From NCBI GenBank assembly GCA_021203765.1, contig JAJQAN010000055.1:1-40448 (forward strand): 40,448 nt of DNA. The letters are read 5' to 3'. Source of the stretch: Coriobacteriaceae bacterium. GTDB taxonomy: Bacteria > Actinomycetota > Coriobacteriia > Coriobacteriales > QAMH01. The notes beneath the pieces are model-generated. The model was not told where the DNA came from. It ran no database searches and saw nothing but the letters and a program-made list of their open reading frames with translations. The translations under genes and the position numbers were made by a program. Shown in pieces: positions 7,790 to 14,833 of this stretch (position 1 is the stretch's first letter; every line of letters begins with the position of its first letter).

Positions 7790-9420
7790 GCCTTGTTCTC
7801 CTTTTCGACGATATGTTCGGCACCGTAGATCTCGCGCAGCTTCGGCTTTTCGATCTTGCCGGTCGCGTTGCGCGGGACATCGGCGAAGATGATGCGGCGG
7901 GGACGCTTGTAGCGCGGCAGCGTCAGGCAGAACTCGTCGACTTCCGCTTCGCTGAGCTCCTCGCCGGGCTTGACCTCGATGATGGCGGCGGCGATCTCGC
8001 CGAGCCGGTCGTCGGGAAGCCCGATGACGGCGACGTCCTTGATGGCGGGATGGGCGCTTAAGTGGTCTTCGACCTGGACGGGGTAGATGTTCTCGCCGCC
8101 GGAGATGACGACGTCCTTCTTGCGGTCGACGAGCCAGTAGAGGCCGTCTTCGTCCTGCTGGGCCATATCCCCGGTCAGAAGCCAGCCGTCGACGAGGGCC
8201 TCGGCGGTCGCCTCGGGGTTCTTGTAGTACTCGGTCATGAGCGACGGCCCCTTGACGCAGAGCTCGCCGATCTCGCCTTGTTCGACCTCGTTGCCGTCGT
8301 TGTCGACGATCTTGACCTCCCAGCCGTAGCCGGGGACGCCGATCGCGCCGACGTGGTCGATGTTCTCCAGGCCGAGGTGCACACATCCCGGCCCGAGGGA
8401 CTCGGACAGACCGTAGTTGGTGTCGTAGTCGTGGTGCGGGAAGTAGCTGCGCCACTTCTCCACGAGGCTTTTGGGGACCGGCTGCGCGCCGATGTGCATG
8501 AGGCGCCACTGGTCGAGCTCGTAGTCCTCGATTTTGAGGTCGCCGCGCTCCAAGGCCAGCAGGATGTCCTGCGCCCAGGGCACGAGGAGCCAGACGATGG
8601 TGCAGCCCTCATCGCTCACCGCCTCGAAGATCGTCTGGGGCGACACCCCGCGCAAGAGCACCGCCTTCGAGCCGGAGATGAGGCTGCCGAACCAGTGCAT
8701 CTTTGCCCCGGTGTGATAGAGCGGCGGGATGCATAAGAAGACGTCGTCGTGGGTCTGGCCGTGGTGCTTCTGCTCGACCACGGCCGCATGGCTCAGGCTC
8801 TCGTGGTTGTGCAGGATGGCCTTGGGAAAGCCGGTCGTGCCGGACGAGAAGTAGATGGCGGCGTCGTCCTTTGCCTCCAGGGGCACCATGGGATCGGCGC
8901 TCGAGCAGTTCGCGGTGAGCTCGTCGTAGTTTTCGGCAAACGTCGGGCAGTGCGCGCCGGTGTAGAAGATGAGACGCTTTTGTTCGATCCGGTCGACGAT
9001 CTCCTCGATGCGGCCGATGAACTCCGGGCCGAAGACGAGGACGTCGACGTCCGCCTTGTCCAGGCAGTACTCGATCTCCTCGGAGGTGTAGCGGAAGTTG
9101 AGGGGCACGACGACGGCGCCGCACTTCAAGACCCCGAAGTAGATGGGCAGCCACTCGAGGCAGTTCATGAGGAGGATGCCGACCCGATCGCCTTTGCCCA
9201 CACCGCGCTCGATTAAGAGGTTGGCGAAGCGGTTGGCCTTCTCGTCGAAGACACGCCAGGTGATTTCGCGGCGGTAGGCCCGGGTCTCGGTCACCTCGGT
9301 CAGGTCGTAGTCGCGCCAGGTGACGCGGCGGCGTTCCTGCACATCGGGGTTGATTTCGACGAGGGCGACCTCGTCGGGATAGGTGGCGGCGTTATGCCGC
9401 AGAAGGTCGGGTATGGGCAC
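7786..9420 (-). CDS. AMP-forming acyl/aryl-CoA ligase
   Basis: 544 residues with the complete ANL-superfamily motif set in order: YFSSGTTGFPKA (P-loop), YGLSES, GWLLTGD, DRKKDVVISGGENIYP and the catalytic lysine in NATGKIEK close to the C-terminus. It joins a carboxylic acid to CoA with ATP through an acyl-adenylate. Substrate is not visible; coupling to iorA suggests an aryl acetate or similar acid, while the general sequence looks like medium/long-chain acyl-CoA synthetases. Start is GTG at 9420, with AGAGG 8 bases upstream; no ATG start fits the family N-terminus (PIPDLLRHNAATYPDEVAL). It leads the five-gene operon that ends with gluQ. The 118 bases upstream hold no convincing promoter. 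Confidence 0.9.
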   Translation of the reverse strand: MPIPDLLRHNAATYPDEVALVEINPDVQERRRVTWRDYDLTEVTETRAYRREITWRVFDEKANRFANLLIERGVGKGDRVGILLMNCLEWLPIYFGVLKCGAVVVPLNFRYTSEEIEYCLDKADVDVLVFGPEFIGRIEEIVDRIEQKRLIFYTGAHCPTFAENYDELTANCSSADPMVPLEAKDDAAIYFSSGTTGFPKAILHNHESLSHAAVVEQKHHGQTHDDVFLCIPPLYHTGAKMHWFGSLISGSKAVLLRGVSPQTIFEAVSDEGCTIVWLLVPWAQDILLALERGDLKIEDYELDQWRLMHIGAQPVPKSLVEKWRSYFPHHDYDTNYGLSESLGPGCVHLGLENIDHVGAIGVPGYGWEVKIVDNDGNEVEQGEIGELCVKGPSLMTEYYKNPEATAEALVDGWLLTGDMAQQDEDGLYWLVDRKKDVVISGGENIYPVQVEDHLSAHPAIKDVAVIGLPDDRLGEIAAAIIEVKPGEELSEAEVDEFCLTLPRYKRPRRIIFADVPRNATGKIEKPKLREIYGAEHIVEKENKA

Positions 9421-9538
9421 GTCGGTATCCTCTTTCGTCAGGTGATAAAACCATCACGCAAGATGATACCGCGCCTTGACGCGCAACAACAGGAAGAATC
9501 GATTGTGGACGCCGGGGCGGCGCAGGTGAGGTGTGGCG

Positions 9539-10747
9539 TTACGGACGGCAGGCGCCGTAGTAGTCGCTGCGCGAGGACAGATACGAGATCTTGACGACGT
9601 CTCCGGTCTGCGGGGCGTGGATAAACTGCCCGTCGCCGCAGTAGATGCCGACGTGGTGGATGGATGCGGCCGAGGATCCGAAGAAGACGAGGTCGCCGGG
9701 CATGAGGGCGCTCTTGGCGATGTGGAGCCCGTCGTTGTACTGGTCGCAGGCCACACGCGAGAGCTTGATGCCGATCTGCTTGTAGCAGTACTGCACGAGC
9801 CCGGAGCAGTCGAAGCCGCTGGGGGAGCTGCCGCCGTAGACGTAGGGCACGCCGAGGTACTTCTTGGCGATCTTGACGACCTCGGGATGGGAGCCTGCCG
9901 TGGAGGTGGAGCCGGCCCATGCCGCCGAGGAGCGCGGCGCAGACGAAGTCGAGCTGGAAGAAGACGACTTCTTCTTCTTTTTGCTGGAGGTGGTGGCAGA
10001 TGAGGTGCCCTCGGAGGTCTGACCGGCAGCATCGGCCTCCTCTTCGGCCTGGCGCTGGGCGGCCTGGGCCGCCGCTTCGGCCTCCTGCTGGTCGATGATC
10101 TCCTGGATGTCGCTCGTGACCGAGCTTAGGAGCTCTTCCTGCTCAGCCAGGGTGCTTTGGACCTGGTCGTTCTTGCTTTTGGCCTCGGCCTCGTATTCTT
10201 CCTGCTCGGCGAGGGAGTTTTCCAGGCTGGAGTCGAGCTGTTCGAGCTCGGTGGAAAGCGCGTCGACCTCCTCGACCGCCTGGGCGCGGTTGGTGGCTAT
10301 CTTGTCGATGAGGTACAGACGCGAGGTGAAGTCGTCGAAGCTGCAGGCGTCGAGCAGGACGGAGAGGTAGTCGACCGAGCCGTACTTGTACTCCTCGGCG
10401 ACGGTGTCGGCCAGATCGTCTTTGGCCTGGGCGAGCTCTTCGTCGGTGTCCTTGATCTGCTGTTTGACGTCTTTGACACGGGACTTGGTCTCTTTGACCT
10501 TTTCTTTGGCCTTGGTAAGCTCCTGACCTGCGATTTCGAGATCGTCGGCGAGCTGGTCGCGCTTTTTGGAGATGCTTTCGGCCAAGGCCTGCTTGGAGGC
10601 GAGGGAGTCGGAATCCTTCTTGGATGTGGGTGTGGCGAAAGCGCAGGGGACGCTGCAGGAAAAGACGAGGGCCGCAGCGGTGAGAAAAACGAGGAAAGCT
10701 TTAGGTTTCATACGTGAGCGTTTTCGCATCCGAGTAAGAGCATACAT
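9539..10747 (-). CDS. Secreted NlpC/P60 peptidoglycan endopeptidase with coiled coil
   Basis: 402 residues: signal peptide in the first ~39 residues (basic start, hydrophobic core, cleavage near A-F-A), a long Glu/Lys-rich coiled coil at about 50-235, an Ala/Gln then Ser/Lys/Thr linker at 235-285, and a C-terminal NlpC/P60 domain with catalytic Cys in FDCSGL, His in HHVGIY and a second His in FIHAP. This is the PcsB/RipA-like layout of enzymes that cut stem peptides during wall growth or daughter separation; the coiled coil probably docks to a membrane regulator such as FtsX (inference). ATG at 10747 is preferred because AGAGGGG lies 8 bases upstream; later in-frame ATGs (10729, 10711) lack one. 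It has its own promoter. Confidence 0.92.
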   Translation of the reverse strand: MYALTRMRKRSRMKPKAFLVFLTAAALVFSCSVPCAFATPTSKKDSDSLASKQALAESISKKRDQLADDLEIAGQELTKAKEKVKETKSRVKDVKQQIKDTDEELAQAKDDLADTVAEEYKYGSVDYLSVLLDACSFDDFTSRLYLIDKIATNRAQAVEEVDALSTELEQLDSSLENSLAEQEEYEAEAKSKNDQVQSTLAEQEELLSSVTSDIQEIIDQQEAEAAAQAAQRQAEEEADAAGQTSEGTSSATTSSKKKKKSSSSSSTSSAPRSSAAWAGSTSTAGSHPEVVKIAKKYLGVPYVYGGSSPSGFDCSGLVQYCYKQIGIKLSRVACDQYNDGLHIAKSALMPGDLVFFGSSAASIHHVGIYCGDGQFIHAPQTGDVVKISYLSSRSDYYGACRP

Positions 10748-10815
10748 GACGATCGACCCCTCTGCTGTGTTTGAGTGCTGCGTTTAAGGTCAGTCCGCTT
10801 ATCGCGGATACGCAC

Positions 10816-10844
10816 ATTGTAGGACTCCGAGATGGCCACTGCAA
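10816..10844 (-). promoter_or_regulatory. Sigma70-type promoter of the NlpC/P60 gene
   Basis: On the minus strand TTGCAG (10844-10839), a 17-base spacer and TACAAT (10821-10816) match the consensus hexamers at 4/6 and 5/6 with ideal spacing. Transcription would start near 10809, about 60 bases before the ATG at 10747. It separates this gene from the napH gene ending at 10899. Confidence 0.55.
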
Positions 10845-10898
10845 CACGAAATCCAGGGTCATCACAAAGGCGATATTGGGCAATGTCGCAGGCGTTGA

Positions 10899-11849
10899 CT
10901 AGGACGTTTCGTCGTCGCTCGACCTGGTCTGCGGCCTGACCTTGAAGGAGATCGACGAGGTCGGACAGGTCCGGGCGCAGGCGCCGCATCGCTGGCAGCT
11001 TCCGAGCTGCTGGACGGTGTCTGTCGCATGCAGGTCGATCTGTTCGGGACAGACCGCCAGGCAGGCGGAGCATTCCTTGCCCTCGCTCGTGATGAGGCAG
11101 GTCGACGCCTTCACCTTCGGCCGGAAGCCGACCGCGAACTGCCCGACGATGTTGAGCAGCCCCGCGATGGGACAGAGGGACAGGCACCAGACACGGCAGA
11201 TGATCAGCTCGACGACGAGGGCGGCCGGGAACACGAGCGCCGACCAGGTCATCTGCTTGTCGACGATCAGGTGCCAAAGCGAGCCGACCGTCCCGAAGGT
11301 GAGCCCGACCGGGCAGATGAGGCAGAAGAGCGGGATGCCGGCGACGATGGTCGCGACGATGACGGCGAGCAGGGCCCAGGTACGTTTGTCGCGGGCCAGG
11401 TGGCGCAGGCTGCCGATGAGGCTCCAGGCCTGGCAGCCGCCACTCCCCTCCTTTGCGCAGGCCTCGTGCTTGGCCGGCTTGGGGTCGCGCTTGAAGAAGC
11501 GGCGGATGCGCGGGGCGGGACAGCCCCACGCGCACCAGGCGCGTCCGAAGACGAGCGCGAAGATGAGCAGGATGAGCAGGGCGATGAAGCCGACGGGCAG
11601 GAAGCTGCCTGATGCGATCATGGCCTCGATGCCGCCGAGCGGGCAGAGCAAGAAGAAGCTGCCGATCCCGAACGAGGACGGCGTGCCGAGCCCGCTGTCG
11701 AAGGCGAGCGACACGATGACGGCGACCAGGATCACCAGCAGCGTGACCGTCTGCAGGCGTTTCATGTTGGAGGCAACGCGGTGTTCGTGGCTGACCTCGG
11801 CCGGTTTTTCCTCTGCCGGGGCCGCCTCCTGTTTGTCCTCCTCCGTCAC
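10899..11849 (-). CDS. napH: NapH-like polytopic quinol dehydrogenase subunit
   Basis: 316 residues. Four to six membrane segments carry the two C-x3-C-P motifs of the NapH/CcoG-like family (CAWGCP and CLICP), and two C-terminal 4Fe-4S sites follow (C-x2-C-x3-C-P and C-x2-C-x2-C-x3-C-P). NapH takes electrons from menaquinol and passes them to NapG. The GTG at 11849 overlaps the napG stop (GTGA) and has an excellent GGAAGGGGG just before it. Last gene of the dms operon. In this setting it probably offers an extra quinol-to-periplasm route for the DmsA-type enzyme, not for a nitrate reductase, since napA and napB are absent. Confidence 0.87.
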   Translation of the reverse strand: MTEEDKQEAAPAEEKPAEVSHEHRVASNMKRLQTVTLLVILVAVIVSLAFDSGLGTPSSFGIGSFFLLCPLGGIEAMIASGSFLPVGFIALLILLIFALVFGRAWCAWGCPAPRIRRFFKRDPKPAKHEACAKEGSGGCQAWSLIGSLRHLARDKRTWALLAVIVATIVAGIPLFCLICPVGLTFGTVGSLWHLIVDKQMTWSALVFPAALVVELIICRVWCLSLCPIAGLLNIVGQFAVGFRPKVKASTCLITSEGKECSACLAVCPEQIDLHATDTVQQLGSCQRCGACARTCPTSSISFKVRPQTRSSDDETS

Positions 11850-12472
11850 AGCGCACCCCCTTCCTCGGCATGGGTACGCTCGGTCACGACGATGATGCCG
11901 CGCTCGCTGCCGCCGGAAAAGGACGTGAGCACGTTGGCCGGGCAGTCCCGCTCGCAGGTGCCGCAGCCGTTGCAGAGATCCTCGTCGACGACCGGCAGAC
12001 GGTCCTCGTCGAAGGAGACCGCGCCGTAGGGACAGTTCTCCACGCAGACGCCGCAGCTGCCCCGCGTGTAGAAGGCCAGGCAGCGGTCCGGCTGGACCTC
12101 GGCCACGCCGATGCGCCCCGGGACGGGGACGTAGGGATCCGAGGGCACGATCGCCTCGGTCGGACAGACCTCGTAGCATTTCTGGCAGAACGTGCAGCAG
12201 TCCTTCGCGAAGCTCACCACGGGGGTGCGGACCTGCAGGACGCCGACCTCGATGCCGGCCGGCTCGAGTATGTCGGTCGGGCAGACGCTGATGCAGCGCT
12301 CGCAGTGGATGCAGCGCGCCATGAACTCGTCTTCGTCGACAGACCCCGGCGGGCGCAGGACGTTTGCGGTATCGGGCAAAAAGCGCGCGGCGGCGCCGAT
12401 GCCGGCGCAGACGACGACGGCGCCGGCGCCGGCGACGAACCCCCTCCGTGACATGATCTTGCTGGAAGCCAT
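11846..12472 (-). CDS. napG: NapG-like Tat-exported 4Fe-4S ferredoxin
   Basis: 208 residues with a Tat signal (S-R-R-G-F-V at 8-13 plus a hydrophobic Ala/Gly/Val stretch) and four cysteine clusters: C-x2-C-x2-C-x3-CP, C-x2-C-x2-C-x3-CP, C-x2-C-x3-CP with an upstream partner Cys, and C-x2-C-x2-C-x3-CP. This is the NapG/MauM pattern of an extracytoplasmic electron carrier that works with NapH. ATG at 12472 sits 25 bases after the torD stop; GGAG lies 9 bases before it. It is translationally coupled to napH by a 4-base overlap. Partner inferred: the DmsAB pair of the same operon. Confidence 0.88.
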   Translation of the reverse strand: MASSKIMSRRGFVAGAGAVVVCAGIGAAARFLPDTANVLRPPGSVDEDEFMARCIHCERCISVCPTDILEPAGIEVGVLQVRTPVVSFAKDCCTFCQKCYEVCPTEAIVPSDPYVPVPGRIGVAEVQPDRCLAFYTRGSCGVCVENCPYGAVSFDEDRLPVVDEDLCNGCGTCERDCPANVLTSFSGGSERGIIVVTERTHAEEGGAL

Positions 12473-12497
12473 GGGCCTTGCTCCCGTCTCGTCAGGC

Positions 12498-13235
12498 CTA
12501 CGCGCTGGCGGCTTCGGCGTCTTGCTGGATACGTGGCCAGTCCGAGGTCTGCTTGATCTCCTCGAGCAAGGCCGAGAGCATCTCGTGGGACTGCTCGAGC
12601 GTGCCGATCGCCACCTCGAGCATCCCGAGGTAGAAGGCAAGCTTAGCATAGTCCTTGGCCGCATCGAGCAGCCCTCCTATCCAGTTGAGGAGGTGCTTTT
12701 CGATGAAATCGAGCTGGTGTTCGAGATTTTCTTGGAAGGCCGAAAGGTCCTCATGGCCGCGCAGCAGGACCGCCGCCGCGCGGCTCATGCAGGACAGATA
12801 CTCGAACTCGAAGGCGATGTGGTCTTCGGGCTCGTGCAGGTCCGGATCGACCAGAAAGCCGTCGCGTTTGTAGACGCGCACGACATCGTCACGCGATTCC
12901 TGCATGACGATGTGCTCCTCGCTCGTGAAGGCGGACTCGTAGGGAACGGCGGTGCGCCGCTCCCTGGTCTGGATGCTGCTCGCCAGAAAGACCCGGGCGT
13001 ATTCGCAGGCAAGCTGCGTGCGCTTGTCGTGGGCCGCGAAGTTGAAGTAACGGCGCACGAGACGGTAGCCGGCGTCGAGGTGCTCGTTGCCGGTGTCGCT
13101 CGGGAACTCCGTCTCTTCCAGGACCTCGATCGTCTCGTCGTTGAGCTCCTTGAAGAACATCTGGGAGAGGAACAGGTACGTGTCCGCGATCCCCTCGAAA
13201 TAGTCCGCAAGCTGATCTGCGTCTTGTGTCGCCAT
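12498..13235 (-). CDS. TorD/DmsD-family molybdoenzyme chaperone
   Basis: 245 all-helical residues with the TorD-family signatures Y-E-S-x-F (YESAFTSEEH, about residue 98) and E-P-E-D-H-I-A-x-E-F-E-Y-L (about residue 134). Such chaperones bind the Tat signal of the catalytic subunit and keep the apoenzyme competent for cofactor insertion in the cytoplasm; here the client is surely the DmsA-like protein four genes upstream in the same operon. ATG at 13235 follows a GAGGTGG. The 54-base gap from dmsC is the largest inside the operon and shows no terminator. Confidence 0.9.
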   Translation of the reverse strand: MATQDADQLADYFEGIADTYLFLSQMFFKELNDETIEVLEETEFPSDTGNEHLDAGYRLVRRYFNFAAHDKRTQLACEYARVFLASSIQTRERRTAVPYESAFTSEEHIVMQESRDDVVRVYKRDGFLVDPDLHEPEDHIAFEFEYLSCMSRAAAVLLRGHEDLSAFQENLEHQLDFIEKHLLNWIGGLLDAAKDYAKLAFYLGMLEVAIGTLEQSHEMLSALLEEIKQTSDWPRIQQDAEAASA

Positions 13236-13289
13236 CGCTTTTCCACCTCACCAATCCGAAGAAAACCGACCTGCGAAAATCCAAACTCC

Positions 13290-14192
13290 TCAGTCGAGGG
13301 ACACCAGGAAGAAGTTCAGTATGGGCGTCCCGATGATCCACATGACGATACGCACGAGCGTGGCCGCGGCGACACCGCCGACGACGGCGAGGACGCCGAG
13401 TGCGATCGCCGTGTTCCGAGCGGCCTTGTAGGCGATGATGCCGGCGACGATCACGAGGGCCGATCCGACCAGGGCGAGTATCGCGAAGAGCAGGGCGTTT
13501 TGGACCTGCGTGACGTAGCTCATGGTCGCGATCATGAAGATGACGGTGACGATGATGCCGAGCGCACCGCCGATGGCGGCCAGGATCCCGGCGAAGGGGA
13601 TATCGGAGCCCTCGTAGCCTTCCGACGGCTTCGTGATGACCTTGATGAAGCGACACCAGCGGCCGGCGCCCGCAGGGGCCGGCTCGTAGTTCTCCGGCCT
13701 CGTCAACGCCTTGACGAGCAGCAACACGCCGCCGCCGGCAGCGGCGGCCGTCCCGCAGTAGGCGAGCGGCAGGGAAAACGTCATCCACGCGGGGCGTGAC
13801 TCCATCGTGTAGGAGTTGCCGCACTCGTAGGAGAAGACCACGCAGACGATCATCGCGAGGATCCCGAAGAGCAGGCGCGCCCTCGGCGCCGCGTTGCGGA
13901 CGAGCAGGATGAAGTAGATCGCGATCAAGACGATGCAGATGCCGATGAGCGTCGCCTCGATGAAGATGCCCGAGGTGGGGTGCTGCAGGGCGTTGAGCAC
14001 ACGGTCGGGATGCGAAAGGTGCGTTATGGACGCCAGACCGCCGACCGCCAGAATGATGACGGCGATGATGCATTCCAGCCTCGAGGGCTCCGCTGCCTTC
14101 CTGATGAGGGACTGCAGCATCGCGAAGGCGAAGAACCAGGCGCCCGCACCGGAGATGACGGTGAATAAGACGAGTGACCACTGGATCTCCAT
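13290..14192 (-). CDS. dmsC: DmsC-like membrane anchor subunit
   Basis: 300 residues with eight predicted hydrophobic segments, close to DmsC (about 287). The N-terminus (EIQWSLVLFT) and the H-L-S-H-P-D-R-V-L-N-A-L-Q-H segment after the second membrane span match DmsC anchors, which bind menaquinol and hold the A and B subunits to the membrane. The ATG at 14192 overlaps the dmsB stop by one base (TGATG), so it is coupled. A longer open frame upstream is antisense-type over dmsB and is not used. DmsC rather than NrfD is favoured by the N-terminal motif. Confidence 0.85.
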   Translation of the reverse strand: MEIQWSLVLFTVISGAGAWFFAFAMLQSLIRKAAEPSRLECIIAVIILAVGGLASITHLSHPDRVLNALQHPTSGIFIEATLIGICIVLIAIYFILLVRNAAPRARLLFGILAMIVCVVFSYECGNSYTMESRPAWMTFSLPLAYCGTAAAAGGGVLLLVKALTRPENYEPAPAGAGRWCRFIKVITKPSEGYEGSDIPFAGILAAIGGALGIIVTVIFMIATMSYVTQVQNALLFAILALVGSALVIVAGIIAYKAARNTAIALGVLAVVGGVAAATLVRIVMWIIGTPILNFFLVSLD

Positions 14193-14833
14193 CAGTCCAC
14201 GCTCCCCTCGGTCGTCATGTACTTGCTCGTCGTCTGCTGCAGGTCGTCCACGCGCCACTCGCCGAACTTCGACGAGAAGATGTAGGCGGAAAGCGGGCCG
14301 TTGCCGACGTCGGGCAGATGATGCACCGAGCCGGGCTCGGCCGCCTCGGCGCGGGCGATCTCCTTGGAGACGTCGGATTCCGGATCGTCCAGATCGCCGT
14401 AGAAGCGGGCGGTGCCGCAGCAGTTCTTCACGCAGGCGGGCTTCTCGCCCGCGATGGTCAGGTGGTTGCAGAGCGTGCACTTCTCCACGACCTTCTGCTC
14501 CTCGTTCCAGGAGCGGACGCCGTAGGGGCAGGCCATCATGCAGTACTTGCAGCCGATGCACTTCTCCTTGTTGACGAGGACCATGTCGGTCTGCTCGTCA
14601 CGGTAGCTCGCGCCGGTCGGGCAGACCTGGACGCAGGGCGAGTTCTCGCACTGTTGGCACATGACCGACAGCCAGAACGTGTGGACGTCGGGGAACTCGC
14701 CGTAGGGCTCGATCTGGACGACCTTGTTCCAGCGTTCCCCCAAAGAGACGTCGTTTTCCATCTTGCAGGCGACCTCGCAGCTGTAGCAGCCGATGCAGCG
14801 GTCGACGTTGATAACCAGGCAGTTACGCGGCAT
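14192..14833 (-). CDS. dmsB: DmsB-like electron-transfer subunit, four 4Fe-4S clusters
   Basis: 213 residues. Four cysteine groups are visible: C13-x2-C-x2-C-x3-C, then MCQQCENSPCVQVCP, CIGCKYCMMACP, and CTLC...C-x3-C. This is the DmsB/PhsB/NrfC pattern that wires the membrane anchor to the catalytic subunit. Two ATGs are possible: 14842 lies only 2 bases after the strong GGGAGGAGG, too close, so 14833 (MPRNCLVINV) with 11 bases is preferred; neither is ideal. The gene overlaps the dmsA stop by about 10 bases. No signal peptide, as usual: it is exported with DmsA. Confidence 0.92.
   Translation of the reverse strand: MPRNCLVINVDRCIGCYSCEVACKMENDVSLGERWNKVVQIEPYGEFPDVHTFWLSVMCQQCENSPCVQVCPTGASYRDEQTDMVLVNKEKCIGCKYCMMACPYGVRSWNEEQKVVEKCTLCNHLTIAGEKPACVKNCCGTARFYGDLDDPESDVSKEIARAEAAEPGSVHHLPDVGNGPLSAYIFSSKFGEWRVDDLQQTTSKYMTTEGSVD

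Noticed and set aside
9421-9538. Promoter before the acyl-CoA ligase gene (TATCAT with TTGTTG)
   Set aside because: The spacer is only 15 bases and both matches are weak.
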